From positions 3,720,001 to 3,784,000 of the forward strand of contig NC_052134.2 in assembly GCF_016086655.4 (NCBI RefSeq): a DNA stretch of 64,000 nt. Direction: 5' to 3'. Below, one piece after another: positions 35,929 to 48,029 of the stretch. The DNA is from Lepeophtheirus salmonis (taxonomy: Eukaryota; Arthropoda; Copepoda; Siphonostomatoida; Caligidae). A model generated the notes under the pieces. It did not search any database, was not told the origin of the DNA, and saw only the letters and a program-made list of their open reading frames with translations. Both the position numbers and the translations under genes were made by a program. The first letter of the stretch is position 1. Each line of letters opens with the position of its first letter.

Positions 35929-36430
35929 TTATATATTTTTAACCAACATCCCATTCTCATCAAAACTGTCCATCATTGATATTGATCTCTTGTCCATCTT
36001 CTCCACCCATTGAGATATTGACATTGTATTAGTCCTTACCGTGTACATGACTGACTATATTATTGGCATAAAGGTTTCTTTTTTGAATCATTCTGGGTGA
36101 CTTACCGCTGTTGGCACTAGCCATCACCCATTGTGCAGTTCCATCTAAATTATCCTCCCCTCTGTTAATTAATTGACGGATATATGAAGCAGAGATGTTC
36201 TGAATTTTCAATTACCAAGGCAGAAAAATACTCACTGTTTATACCCACTGCTATTTATTAGTGTAGAGTGAGAATTTAGCAATTACAGATCCGAACCATT
36301 TTTGCTCATAAGAACTTAAAGGGTACCCAGATATTGTTTTCGGGTCCTGGTTAAAACCTAGGTTGCCCAGTCTACTACAGCAATCCCTTACACTGGATGC
36401 ACGACTGTCCAACCTCTGAGATTTCGCCAT
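35929..36430 (-). CDS. Three-exon, 119-residue protein of unknown function
   Basis: Proposed exons (minus): 36430-36287, 36199-36106 and 36050-35929. Introns are 87 and 55 bases, both GT-AG (donors GTAATT and GTAAGT, acceptors ATTCAG and AGTCAG). The total is 119 codons plus TAA. The ATG is in a good context (AAAATGGC). The protein starts MAKSQRLDSRASSVRDCC, contains SRLGNLGFNQDPKT, ASYIRQLINRGEDNLDG and TAQWVMASANS, and ends SMMDSFDENGMLVKNI. It is hydrophilic with no signal peptide or membrane segment, so it is probably cytosolic or structural. I do not recognise the family. Phases agree across all three exons and a poly(A) signal follows, which makes chance unlikely. The first donor is the least certain point, because reading through it meets a stop 11 codons on. 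Confidence 0.6.
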
Positions 36431-36479
36431 TTTCAATGTATCCTTTATTGCTTTTGAGTCACTGTTTCAAGAAAAAAAA

Positions 36480-38020
36480 GAAGAAAAATTGAGTCGGTGG
36501 GTAGATGAATGCTTTGCTATCCGTCCATTTCTTCCGTCTCAACTAAAAATCAAGAATAAAATTCCTGATGGGACAACCCCTTTACCACAAATGTTATTTA
36601 TTGGAAGAGTCTTGATATTATTTTTCTTTAATTCATAAAGATGATTTCAAATCATTTTTTCTTATAGAGTACGAATTTTTAGTCCTTATAAAAAAAAGAA
36701 AAAAAGTGTGCAAGGAGAAGGCGGGAGAGAGGCATATGGCACTACTGAATTAAGACCTTTGCTACCTATTATCTTATTTTATAGAGGGAGATATTGAACG
36801 ATTAATTATTATTAGTGGAGGGAAAATATTGCGATTTTATATAAATTCATATTTATTTATTTTATTATGCATTTTTAAAACAGTTGATTTCAGAGGGAGA
36901 AGTTAACAACCGATAAAATAATAATAAATAAAAAAAAGCACACACCACAAACGATCTCTCTTTTTTAATTTTTAAGGTAGTTTTTTTTATTATAAACTAC
37001 AAACGCTATTTATTAGTTATAACGTGTTTTTGCTTTTTTTTCCCCCCATCCGAGAGATTTAAATCTCATCAGTCGTATTAATTAATTTTACCACTGACAA
37101 CTTGCATAATTATTGCATCTGTACCTTTTTCTACAAGAATCACTTTTCGAAATAGAGAAAAGTATTACTTTTCTAAATAAAAACGTCATGAAACTATCTA
37201 AATATCGACACTGTCTAGAAAAAAGGACCCAAAAAAGTTTAACCATTTAATAATAAACTCTTAAAAACCGGCATTCGATGGGAAAGGGGCCAAATTATTT
37301 ATTAAAAAGGAACTTTTATTATTTTGAAGGCACATATCTTATTTCAAAGATTAAAAAAAAAAAATTATTTAGTAAATGCTAGCAGCACCGGTTCGGTATT
37401 TTTGCATAATATGACTGATTGGAACAATCATTTCAGTGTAATAGGTAAAATAATAAAGGAAATTGAAAAGAGACAATGCTATCCCTTTTGACAGCAAATG
37501 AGTGAGTATTTTTTTGAATGATAAAATAATTAAACCCCTCTATTTGTTTTATGTTTTTATTAAGATTTTTGAAATTGAGTATAATAATTATTTTGAAAAT
37601 AATGTATAAGTATAATTTTATGTTAAAAGATTCATCCCTTAAATCTAATTGAACTAAAATTCATAATTAAAATTTTGTATGGATTTAAAAAAAAAGACAA
37701 TAAAATCCTTACTTTTTTTTCATTCTATAAACATTTCTGCTACAATATTTTTTATCTTTTTACAATAATACAAAAAATAGTTTTAAAAACTTTCTTTTTG
37801 AACAGTCTTATCTGACTTTTCTTCAAAACTACGTCTGTAATAGACTATGATTACATTTGTGTCTATGAAACAGAGCAAAAAACATTTCCATTCTTTGGGA
37901 ACTTTCCATTATTTCAAGGGCAATCAAAACAGATTTATGAAAAAAAAAAAAAATAGTTGATAATATATCAAAATGCTCCAATTATTGTTATCTGAATTGA
38001 TTCTAACTTCTAGTTATGAT
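36480..38020. other. AT-rich region upstream of the three-exon gene
   Basis: Should hold the promoter of the minus-strand gene at 36430, but no TATA box is evident. The rest is long A/T tracts with no supported coding sequence. Confidence 0.4.
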
Positions 38021-38021
38021 T

Positions 38022-38181
38022 CTAACAATCCTCCTGACTCAGAACAAAACTGTTTCCATTTGGAAGGTAGTGAAGTGAGGAAGAAACCATTCCTGTGGGT
38101 TGATGAATACCTTGATTTGACTCATTAGTAGATACCGGTATAAAGCTGGGATACGATGCGGCTTCCAAGTCTCGAACAGTT
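38022..38181 (-). other. Probable terminal coding exon, two frames open
   Basis: A strong acceptor (ATATTTACAG, minus) opens an exon of clearly higher complexity than its surroundings. In one frame it reads TVRDLEAASYPSFIPVSTNE through LPNGNSFVLSQEDC to a TAG at 38022. In another it reads ELFETWKPHRIPALYRYLLM through FINPQEWFLPHF to a TGA a few bases earlier. The first resembles a disordered Ser/Asn-rich protein tail. The second would be in phase with the candidate exon at 38786-38848. I cannot name the gene. Its other exons lie upstream (higher coordinates), possibly outside recognisable range. Confidence 0.4.
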
Positions 38182-38785
38182 CTGTAAATATAACAATAAA
38201 TATATATTTATAGGTACATATTTATTTCTGTGTTGGTGAATTTAAAATTGAATAAAATTAAAAACACACAAGAGAACCATTTCCTATTCGTTTTCCTTTT
38301 GTAAAGAGGAGACGAAGGGAGGGAGGTATGTATCTCTTAAAGCAATTCTTGGAAAGGATAGTTGAAAAACTATATCGAGATATATACATACGTATATTAA
38401 AAAAACAAAAAAAAAACAGATACAAAAAATTATTAAGTTCCATTCCCAATGTTAAATGGTTTAAATGGTTATTCTTTGCAGAGTTTTTAGAAATAGAGCC
38501 TGGATATTTATATAGATACTTTTTTAAATATCTGAAATTGATTTCCTTGCAGATATGAATCATAATCAAAGGGGGCGAGAAAAGAATGTAGTTTGTAGGT
38601 TTTTGAGGCTGTTAAAGTTATTCTGTTGTGGAGTCATTGGCTAATTTTTGAATTATTATTTGATGTAAAATATAGGGAAACATTGTTCTTAATGAAATTA
38701 TAAAAATAACACGAGTCATCACGAGTTTTAATTATGTTTTTTTTTGCCCTTTGATTGGAAAGATATGTTCTTGGATTTCTCTTAC

Positions 38786-38848
38786 CTCGAAAAACAAGAA
38801 AATGAACTTTATAGCACCAAATTTCTACTTTTGTAGTCTGCATTGTTC
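38786..38848 (-). other. Possible short exon upstream of 38181
   Basis: 63 bases between an acceptor-like AAAAACAG and a good donor (CGAGGTAAGA), reading TMQTTKVEIWCYKVHFLVF in the only open frame. It ends in phase 1 and would join the second frame of the exon at 38022-38181 across a ~600-base intron. Evidence is limited to splice signals and phase. Confidence 0.25.
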
Positions 38849-39204
38849 CTGTTTTTTAAAAAATATATTTTTCCAACATCAACATGATTTAATGTTACAT
38901 TTCCCCTAGAGAAATCTAGAAAAAAACATACGATTGTGTTTGTAGGTACATGTTTTCAAATTCTAAAAATATTTAAATTTTGTATGTATCTTTTTCCGAC
39001 TCTGAGAAAATGTCTTGTACGTACAAAAAAAATAATGTACCTCTATTTTGAAAGTCTAATAAATTCCTCATTTCTGATCAAATGATAAAACTCATAATAC
39101 AAAAGGAGCACCTAAAAATATTCATATTTTGGAAGTTTATTTAAGATTTCTTGCTTAGAAAAATAGTTTTGTATATTCATTAAGCTATCACAATTTACGT
39201 ATAT

Positions 39205-40095
39205 AAGTAGACCTGTAAATCTTAAGCATTCTGGGCGTGCTAAACAAAGAAACCATTAAATTGGCATGGTAACCCTGACCATTTGAACAATGTTTTGAGA
39301 AGAAAGTCGCTTTCTATCATGATGTTTCACTAAAGGGACGAGGGAAATAAAAAAATGTCTTACTACGTATTATGCAAGGAATTACTCCGTTTTTGATCCT
39401 CAATTACAATTTGGAAAATAAGGAAATAAACAAAGACTTTGGTAAGAATTACTCCCATGCCGATTTTCAACTCTACTCTGAGTCCTTACAATTTTAACTC
39501 CTTAATAAATCCTCAAAGTTATTCTACGTCTTTTATGGGCACACACAATTGTTCAATAAGGTTTTGAATAAAATTGAATGTAGCAGGGAAAAAAGTTAAA
39601 TGACAACTACTAAGCCAAACAAAATTCATTCTTCAAATTAACAATTCCAAAAACAGGCCAGATAAAAAAGACACACTATTTCCATTACTACTTATAACTT
39701 CCCAACAAATTAATCTCCGTCATTCATTAGTACATACATTCGTGATTATAGGTACTTTATTCCAAAATATCATCTCTAGTAATGAAATCATTTGTAATTT
39801 TAAGCTTGTCCGTTTTTGGAGTTGTCAAAGTGAAGATACATTTTATGTCCGCAGATATTGTCATTATTTTTTCATTCCTGAGGAGTGAACTTCCTTTCCT
39901 ACATACATTCAATAATATTCAAAACCTATGTGAAAATTTGAGTGTACTCATAAAAGACAGAGAGTAACCCAGAGGATTTTTGCAAAGTTATAATTGTAAA
40001 TCTTTGTTGAACTCGGAGAAGAATTGAGAATCGACATCAGTGTAATTCGTGCCTATGTACTTGTTTATTTCCTTCTCTTCCTCTACCCTCGTTAC
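39205..40095. mobile_element. Foldback element, copy 4, both arms
   Basis: The plus arm (39205-39600) starts GTAAATCTTAAGCATTCTGG, runs through GGCATGGTAACCCTGACCAT, and reaches GGAATTACTCCG and ACTCTGAGTCC. The opposing arm (about 39840-40090) carries CAGAGGATTTTTGC and GTTGAACTCGGAGAAGAATT as inverted counterparts. The middle of ~250 bases is unrelated or strongly diverged. It has no coding capacity. A transposase cannot be assigned. Confidence 0.6.
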
Positions 40096-40099
40096 AGCT

Positions 40100-41095
40100 G
40101 CTTTAGTTGATCAAATGAAACATCTAGAATATTTAGCTGCTCTCCTACAAAACTCTTTTCAGGTAACGAATAGTGACAAAATTAATTTTGAATTCTCAAC
40201 GTTTGCGACCATATCAAATGATTTCCTGCCTTTTTCATAGAATCCTTTTTAAAAATGAATGCCATGGATACGAAATGAAGAGAAAAGGGGTGAATATTTG
40301 TAGTCTTAAATATGAAGCAGTTTTAAAGCAATGCCTGATAAAAAGTAAATAAACATTCACATTTGAAGGAAATCCATCATATTTGTATCAATTCAACATT
40401 GCTTCTATTCTCGTTTTTTTAAGTTTTTTTTTTTGGTAATAAGATAAATCCAATTTGAATTATGGAAACATTTTGTAGCTGAAATAATTTAAATAATTCC
40501 CCACTTTATCATGAGGGTTGTCTATTAAATCAAGCAAGAAATATACATAAATGCCTTGAAAAAAACCCTACATCAAACATACATACAGTTGTTTGTTGTA
40601 AGATTGCTTGATAAATTGCCTTAATCTAAAATGTCGATCTTGAAACTCATTCCAAGTGTTTTTCCTTATTCCAAACATAAATACAATTTGGGTGATTTTT
40701 TTGTCTTTTACTCTCTCTTTACTAATGTTTAAATTAAAAATTTGTTAAAAACATTCATTTTTGACAAGAAATAAATATTTATATAATTTGTATTTTGTTA
40801 TGAGTGTATCATTTATAAACAAGGTTAGTCATAAATAGACCAGGATATTTCTTAGGAATTTAAGGGAATTTACCAAAAAACAGTCATTTATGTCTTTGTA
40901 CCTTAATTATTATATCAAACTATACTCGTTTTTTATCCTTTTGTTACATCTGAGCACCGTATGGCGAGTATCAGAGGTTAAAAAATATGGAAGTTTAAGA
41001 TCTCGTTGTTTTTTTAATTGAAACTTGAAAATAATTTTTTGTTCACCAAAGCTGTAATGATTATTCCTTTATTCTTAGAAAAAGAACGATAATAC
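40100..41095. other. AT-rich spacer between foldback copies
   Basis: No supported gene or RNA. Ordinary AT-rich sequence. Confidence 0.35.
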
Positions 41096-41099
41096 TAGT

Positions 41100-41910
41100 G
41101 CATAAAGACGAAGAGTAAATCTGAGGATTTGTTTGCGGAGTTGTAAATGTGAGTCCTTGTTGGACTCGGAGTAGAATTGGGGATAAACATCATTGTCATT
41201 CCTACCTACATCATTGCTAGATACGGAGTGGGATTTTGTATTTATTTCATAAATCTCTTAGCTGCTTGCTGTTAATTTAATAAAGAGTCATGAAAGCTAA
41301 GCTACTCTGCCCCTAAATTTATACAATTTTTTTTCAGAATTACCACGTTATTTTTTCTCTCTTTTTTTAACATACCGGAGAATAAGTTATTTTTCCTCGG
41401 TACTCATTCTTTCTCTCCTACCTTTTATGAGCATGAACAGTGATGAAAATCCGGTATATTTGGTAGCTGGCTCGTTTTTCTGGAATTGGTAATCTGAAGA
41501 ATGAATTTTCCTTGCCGTATCAGTTGTAATTATTATTTAATTCTTGAGTAGTGAACATCCTTTCCAAAATGGATTCAATTATATTCCAAAACTGATTGAA
41601 CAATCGTGTGTGGTCATAAAAGACGGAGTGTAATCCTGAGGTTTTGTTGTAGAGATATAATTGTAAGTCCTTTTTGGACTCGTGGTAATTCTGAAAAAAA
41701 TGTATAAATTGGGTATCTTTATTAAATTAACAGCAAGCAGCTAAGATATTTATAGCAAATGCCCATGTTTATAGGAATCATGTTTTATCCCTCCTTCCTT
41801 GTCACAACTGATTGTTGCTGATGTAAATAAACATCACCCTAAAAATATTTTTCTAATTGTCAGGATTACCATGTTGATTTTGGGTTTCTTTTTTTTAACA
41901 TACCAATTTT
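41100..41910 (-). repeat. Two adjacent minus-oriented foldback arms, copies 5 and 6
   Basis: Arm 5 (41100-41390) contains CTGAGGATTTGTTTGCGGAG, TCCTTGTTGGACTCGGAGTA, and ends near the inverted outer words (CAGAATTACCACGTTA, TTTAACATACC). Arm 6 (41400-41910) contains CATAAAAGACGGAGTGTAAT, TGTAAGTCCTTTTTGGACTC, and ends TCAGGATTACCATG ... TTTAACATACC. Both are full-length single arms in the same direction. Together with copies 3 and 4 they define both ends of the family. Confidence 0.65.
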
Positions 41911-43890
41911 ACGCTAAATTTTCATCATCAAAAATTAATTTCTTTTATTTTTAACATAGGGACATTTCATATTATTTGAATCCCTGAAGTGTATACTCGT
42001 CAGAACAAATTGATAAGAAATATCAAGTATGAATATTTGCGTTGTAAATGAAATAGATTTTTATTTCACGACAAAATCTAAAATGACTCTATTAAACAAC
42101 CAAAATATCCCAACATCGAACGAGGATGAACTTAGTAGAGTTGAATTCACATATTCCAAATATGGCATTAGTTTGTCTCTATCAGCCTCAGAGTCTTAAG
42201 TTATTTTTCGCTAGTTTTAAGATTAAAATCTTTTTTATATCCTTTGTTTTAAAAATAAAGAAATAGACGATATGAATATATTTCAAAACCTAATGTTGAA
42301 AGATTAAAAAAAAAGAAGAAGCCTTGTACTTGAAATACTTTGATGACCTTATCTTTAGTTGACAGCAAAACAAATTGTTTTTGAATGGAGTATATTTATT
42401 TAACTAAAGGTTCAAACATTCAACTATCAAATAAAGTATGGAAATTAACTCATCTTATATATACAAAAATTAACTTTTGAATCGTCCTTCTTCTGCTGCT
42501 GTACAGTATTTTCAGGTTGTAACATTTTTATACATTACTCTACTATTAAAAATTAGAAGTGATGAAAATTTTTTATTAAGGAGTTGATTCGTCCAGGATT
42601 GCTCAAATTTCATGAAAGGTGGTCCAACATATTCCAATCAAGATAGATGAGAATTCAACCTCTTCAATAATTTCAAATAATGACATTGTAGAACCTATTT
42701 GAAAAAGCGTAGATATACTTTGGTAATATTTTGAAGTACCTATGGCCCATTAGCATTATATTGAAGCATTGGTTCGAACACTTCAAGATATTACGTAGGA
42801 TTTTAATAAAATAATTTTATTTTGTGGTGAATAATACTTCCAGTTGTGCAAAGCGGGACCAGAGAACGTGAAGTTGGTATATGTATTAAGCGATATTCAC
42901 TTTGGTGTAAATTTGTGACTAGGCAAGTTAGGAGTAAGTTAGTTTAGTGACATTGGATTGAAAAAGGTTCAATTTACATAACATTGGTAAACAAAGTTTA
43001 TTATAATAAGATAATTTTTTTAATTTGTAATTAAAAAAAAAAAAAAACATCACCAAAAAAAATTATCAACCATAAATTTGGCTTAACAACATACTGAGAG
43101 GATTTTTACATAGTAATCTGTTGATTGTTTACTGTTATTGACTATTTGATTCAACTTTAACAATTTGTATCTTGGCATTTTTACTTTTAAAGTGGTTCAC
43201 GTGTGATTAGAAATTTGTTCAGTAATCTTCAAAGCAGGTGTAATTTAGGGAGTATTGCCATACACAATACCCATTCAGGAGTAATTCTGACGAACTTGTA
43301 CTTTTTTTTTTTATCAAACCCAAGAAGCTACCAGACAAAAATTTTAACTTGGGTTTTGCTTTTTTTCTGGGTTTTATTGATAAATATATTTGAGTTTTCC
43401 GGATTTTTTAATTATTGTTCTAGAATAAATTAAGTACTTTTACAATCGATTTAAATAGACAAATATAAATCATCAATAACATTATTGATTTGAATTGTTA
43501 AATTATTTGACAGGGAAAAAACGTGGACTATACTAGTTTGCTTAGATTTTTGAATTGAAATTCTCATTTTGAAAGCTTCTGGATCATATTCTTTTTTAGG
43601 TATAAGTTTTTAAGATCATTAGTAGGATTTTGAGGGAAGTCAGAAAAAATAACCCTATTCTTTTTTTATTACCTTTATTGTATCTCAGAAAATTTCCGCC
43701 AAAAATATATAGAAAAGGAATACTCAAAATCAGTTAGTAGTTAGCCAATTCTTCGTAAGTGCCGAATCAGTATTCAATCGCTGTTATGAATCGTTCACAG
43801 ATTAACAATAGTGTATTCATATTGCACTAATCAACGTTCAGAAAACTCATGATAAAGGGGACAAAACAGATAAATCGGTAGTTGACATTA
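41911..43890. other. AT-rich intergenic sequence
   Basis: One minus-strand frame around 42080-42200 (DRDKLMPYLEYVNSTLLSSS) looks coding-like for about 45 codons but lacks an acceptor with a pyrimidine tract. No other feature is supported. Confidence 0.3.
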
Positions 43891-43892
43891 TA

Positions 43893-45064
43893 CAGGGAGC
43901 GGGGATCAAATTGTCGCCAAAATATTTTTCTACAAAAAACAACACAAAATATACATTTTTTAACTTTTTTATTGAAAATCAAAACTATGACGAGCATATA
44001 GGTATAGAGTAGCCATTCGTTCAATATAATCACCGTTGGCATCAATAAAGGCCTCAATACGGCCTCTGATCCGGCCGCAGGCTCTTCTGACCATCTCATT
44101 GTCCATGTTTCCGAATACCTCCTTGATGGAGTCCATCAGGCTGGCCTTGGTGCTATGGGGATGTCTGTTGGTATGTCTCTCGACATAGCCCCAGACAAAA
44201 TAGTCCAAAGGATTAAGGTCGGGAAAGTTAGGAGGCCACAAATCCTTGGTTACGACGTCATAACAGTTCTCGGTTAACCACTGCATGAAGATTTTGGACA
44301 CATGGCAGGGTGCTGAGTCCTGTTGCCACACCCAGGGCCTGTCTTCGGCCACCCCTTGGATCCAGGGCAGAACCACCTTCTCCATAACATCCAGGTAGAC
44401 CTCTGTATTGACCTTTAGACCCGTTTCAAACATGAGGGGAGGCATAAAATGACCTTCACTGCTGACCACCCCGAACACCATGACCATTGTAGGGAACTTG
44501 GTCTTCATTACCTTCCTCACATGGCTGGTGCAGGTGGCTATCCACCTGTTGTTCTGCTTGTTGACCCTCTGATCTTGACAGAAATTATTTTCATCAGAGA
44601 AAAACCACAGCATCCCGGGCTGCTTTGGGTGCTTGAGCTTGTTGAGCAATTTTGTTGACTTCATCAGCCTGGGTCAAGATCCTCAGATACACAGTCCCTT
44701 ATTGTTTTCTCATGGCAGCCCAGATCCCTCGCCATGGCCTTCATGAACCTGGTAGGGTCATCCTCAACCATCTTCTTCACCTTGTCGACAAAGTCGGTGT
44801 CCCTGACCTTCCTGTTGGCGCCCTCCTCCTTGGGTACCCTCTTTATGGTGGCATCAACATCCCAGGTATCCTCTAGCTTCTTACGGATACGCTGAACAGT
44901 CCGTAAATTCACTCCTAAGGTTGAAGCAATCGTTGAATTGGAGATTTCACCTCCATTATTAACCAATGCGATGACTACGGCGGACCTCCAAAGCTCCTCG
45001 TTGATAATGTCGTCTTCAAGTTATCAAGGTTTAAAGTAGGCGAAAATTTGATCCCCGCTCCCTG
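43893..45064 (-). mobile_element. Best-preserved mariner-like element in the window (1172 bp)
   Basis: TA at 43891-43892 and 45065-45066 flank ends that both read CAGGGAGCGGGGATCAAATT inward, a perfect 20-base match that continues with one mismatch (G/T) to TCGCC. Length, TA duplication and encoded transposase identify a maT-like Tc1/mariner element. TIR identity suggests a relatively young insertion. The transposase is split by one frameshift, so this copy is inactive on its own. Confidence 0.92.
43969..45020 (-). pseudogene. DD37D mariner transposase with one frameshift
   Basis: The N-terminal part (45020 down to 44664) reads LEDDIINEELW, then an HTH (NSTIASTLGVNLRTVQRIRK) and a second HTH-like block ending DLGCHEKTIRDCVSEDL. 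A frameshift at about 44668 separates it from a 231-codon open C-terminal part. That part holds all three catalytic Asp residues: WFFSDENNFCQDQ, VWQQDSAPCH, and PDLNPLDYFVWG, with 37 residues between the second and third (DD37D). The C-terminus runs past GDYIERMATL. Relative to full-length relatives some residues also seem missing at the junction, and no ATG remains at the expected start. Only a few lesions disable it. Confidence 0.92.
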
Positions 45065-45066
45065 TA

Positions 45067-45857
45067 TATATTTTGCGTTAGTGAGATATTATAGTGCTAG
45101 TCGTTGTTATTCTATAAAGGTATTTGAAGGAGGTTGTGTAAATGGGTAAATATAATTTGCTACTTTTTTTTTTGCTTCATTATGTTTTCAACTTACTTTT
45201 TGCCACTTTCCATAGAGTCTATTTACTACTTACCTTCTCTAACTAATTGAAAATAAAGGATAATTAAAAGGTACTAAATAGCTAATGCCACTAGCGTCCA
45301 CATATATTCGAATTCCATTAAATACTTATTATATATATATATATATGTTTTTTCACTACGTTTTAATTTAATTAAAATATCCCAATATTTGCCATATATA
45401 TAAGCATAAATATAGCTTGGTTCTCCTTCCATTTTCTAGTTTATAATATGCATTATATGCGGAAAAGAGCTAACAAAACATATTTACTCTTTAAAATACC
45501 TTTATTTTATTTTCTATTTTGTAGGAAAACTAATATGAGGACTAAAAATAGAGACAAAAAGCGATACATAATCTTTGTAATTAAAAATGCCGGAAATAAA
45601 AAAGAAATTCCTTTCTATTCTATTTTTCTTTATTTGCTACCTTTATGAAATTTTCTCGTTCAATTCTAAGTTGAAATAAATTATTCTAATAAATGATCTT
45701 TTATCCTAATGAAATTAGTATTTTGTATGATCTAACAAATACTAAATTTAATTTGAAATAAGTATAGAGTACAAGAAATTAGCCAGGGTGTGGAGCTCAA
45801 ATTGGGTACGAAACCATCGAACCATGAACTCTTGTATGGTTTTGGGGGGAGCTAGCA
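45067..45857. other. AT-rich spacer
   Basis: Contains a TA microsatellite near 45331-45347. No gene can be supported. Confidence 0.4.
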
Positions 45858-46266
45858 ATCTATTTAAAAAGTATGCATCTCCAAGGATTTTTGTTTCATT
45901 TTTTATTTTCTAAGTGATCCCATTTTGAAATCTTAAAATTCTCGACTGATCGTAAATGGAACACTTTATGGTTACGATCCTGGTATCTCATTCCTAAGGA
46001 AGGAGTCCATTCTATTCTTTATGAGGTCTGTTAGTTTTCTTCGGACGGATTATCCTCCCGTCGTCTCTCGTGGAATTCTAATTCGGACATCTCTTGAGAT
46101 GTCCGATCAAGTTAGAAGTATCTTCCTTCGATTACATGGATATTCCTTTTACGAGGCATGACGTTATGAAATTGGGAAAAAATATGATGATAATGTTGAC
46201 TATTTGATAGTATAACGAAACAAAATGGAACAAAAACCCTTGGAGATGCATATTTTTTAAATAGAT
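45858..46266. mobile_element. 409-bp element with 45-bp terminal inverted repeats, unknown family
   Basis: The left end (45858-45902) reads ATCTATTTAAAAAGTATGCA then TCTCCAAGG and TTTTTGTT. The right end (46222-46266, minus) reads ATCTATTTAAAAAATATGCA and continues alike, with 3 mismatches in 45. The interior is of higher GC and holds a perfect 10-bp-arm hairpin, CGGACATCTC / GAGATGTCCG (46084-46105). No transposase is encoded. The ends do not match mariner or hAT consensus and I see no convincing target duplication. It looks like a MITE of unassigned superfamily. Confidence 0.7.
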
Positions 46267-46269
46267 CTT

Positions 46270-47505
46270 ATTTTAAATTATGCATTGAATATTTTTCTTG
46301 AATATAAACTATGATATTCCTCACTTTGTAGTATGAATAAGTCATTAGGGTCTAATGAGAAATGTCCTTTTTCAGTCTAAAAATAGAAATATATCGAGTA
46401 GAAAACAAAATACGGAATCAATAAAAAACACTTTTTAATCATAAAAAACACTTTTACGCAAGTTTTATTAATCCTACTTCTGTTAATTTGAGGATTGTTT
46501 TATGGGTAAAAAATGACACTAAACGATAATAGTCCCGAATTACTATAACTCCAGATATTTCAAAATTCCAATGACTGAGAGAAATCTGAGATCAATTTTT
46601 GGATTTTGTGCTCATAGATAAATTTGATTATTGTTTTCAATTCATTTGTACAAATTTGCCTCCCCCCCTAATTGTTCCCCTGTGTCATTATTGAATAAAT
46701 TGCTGGATATTATTCTCAGCTTAAAAGTTGCTAATTCTAATTCATCCATTTAATGTCACAAATATTGATTAGGAGAAAAGAAGTCTGTAATCTAAAACTG
46801 ACAAAAAAACAAAAACACTATATATTTTTATTTTATTTTGAACACTTATATAATTTAAAAAAACACACCAAAAATATGCAATATTTTATTTTTAATCACA
46901 CAACAAATATTGGCTGTCCCAGTTGTTCTGTATCTTATAAGAACTTAAATTAAGGCAAAGTTAGAAAAGTACTCTTCCCATTATTTATTTGTGTAAGATT
47001 TATTGAGTTTTCCGGACTTTTTTTAAAGCCATTAGTTTATATTCTTATACTACATACATTGAATAAAAAAAGTTGAGAATCTATGGTTTTTTTATTTCTC
47101 AATTCAAAAAAGTTCATCCATTATTTTATCTCTTATGTATGTAGGCTTAACCATATTTATTGTAACATTCAATGGGATATGAGCGTTGTTTACATATTCT
47201 AGGATAGTGGGGCCTACTTATGTTTATTCGTAGTCTGCATATTTATTTGTTTATTACGATAAATTTGTACATTGGCACTATTCAGAGCCGATGTTCTTTT
47301 TAGTTTAATTATGCCCTATTTGGAACGTATTTGCTAAACGACGTCACCATCGATTTGTCTCGCCTATCTTGGAGTATTTTTATAAAAAAAAATATATTAT
47401 TTATATCGGGACTAAAAATAACAATACACTAATATGCGTTTGGTTCCATCAAATTGTTGACAATAAAGCTCAAACCATATACAGAGCTCATTTAAAAAAA
47501 ATGTC
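46270..47505. other. AT-rich intergenic sequence
   Basis: No supported coding or RNA feature. Confidence 0.4.
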
Positions 47506-47507
47506 TT

Positions 47508-48022
47508 TATACAATTTTTTTTAGAACAAAACAGGTGTGACTCAATTTTGGGAGGTGGTATCATTGATAGTAGTGCTACTCAAAAATGAAATTTTGGATC
47601 TGTAACTCAACCCTTTTGTGAGTTCTAATTCCTAGATTGTACCTCTCTACAATTCATAAAAGATTTGTATGCGGTATAAACTTCCAAAAGATTAAAGTCT
47701 ATCGACATTCAAAGATTTAAGGTCAAACATCAAAGTCATGTTATAATTCTTTTTTTTTATAAGAAAGTAAAATAAGCCGTTGCTAGTTGTTTATAAGCTT
47801 TTCAATTAAGTATAATACTAACCTTTTTTTTTTTTCATTGTTTGAATATGTATCACAAATCAAAGATGCATGAAATTCCTTTTTAGTTCTTTCGTCCTTA
47901 AGACTGCAAAACTCAGAGATGGATTGAGTTACAGATCTAATATTTCAAGTTCGAGTAGCACAACCATGAATCATACAACAAATCAAATTTAAGTCAAATC
48001 TGTTTTGTTGTTAAAATTTGTC
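47508..48022. mobile_element. Foldback element with ~110-bp diverged inverted arms
   Basis: The left arm (about 47508-47632) and right arm (about 47887-48022) are inverted copies. Shared words, read inward, include ACAAAACAG, GTGCTACTC, GATCTGTAACTCAA and GAGTT at matching offsets. The ~250-base centre is AT-rich. The arms differ clearly from the 4.4/27/39/41-kb family, so this is a separate repeat. No protein is encoded. Confidence 0.6.
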
Positions 48023-48029
48023 ACGAATT

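Noticed and set aside
38258..38569. Overlapping open frames on both strands
   Set aside because: Both are Lys/Tyr/Phe/Leu-rich products of AT-rich DNA, open simultaneously on opposite strands, with no motifs.
43827..44099. 90-codon minus frame overlapping the mariner 3' end
   Set aside because: It crosses the element border and TIR in a different frame from the transposase. A shadow frame.
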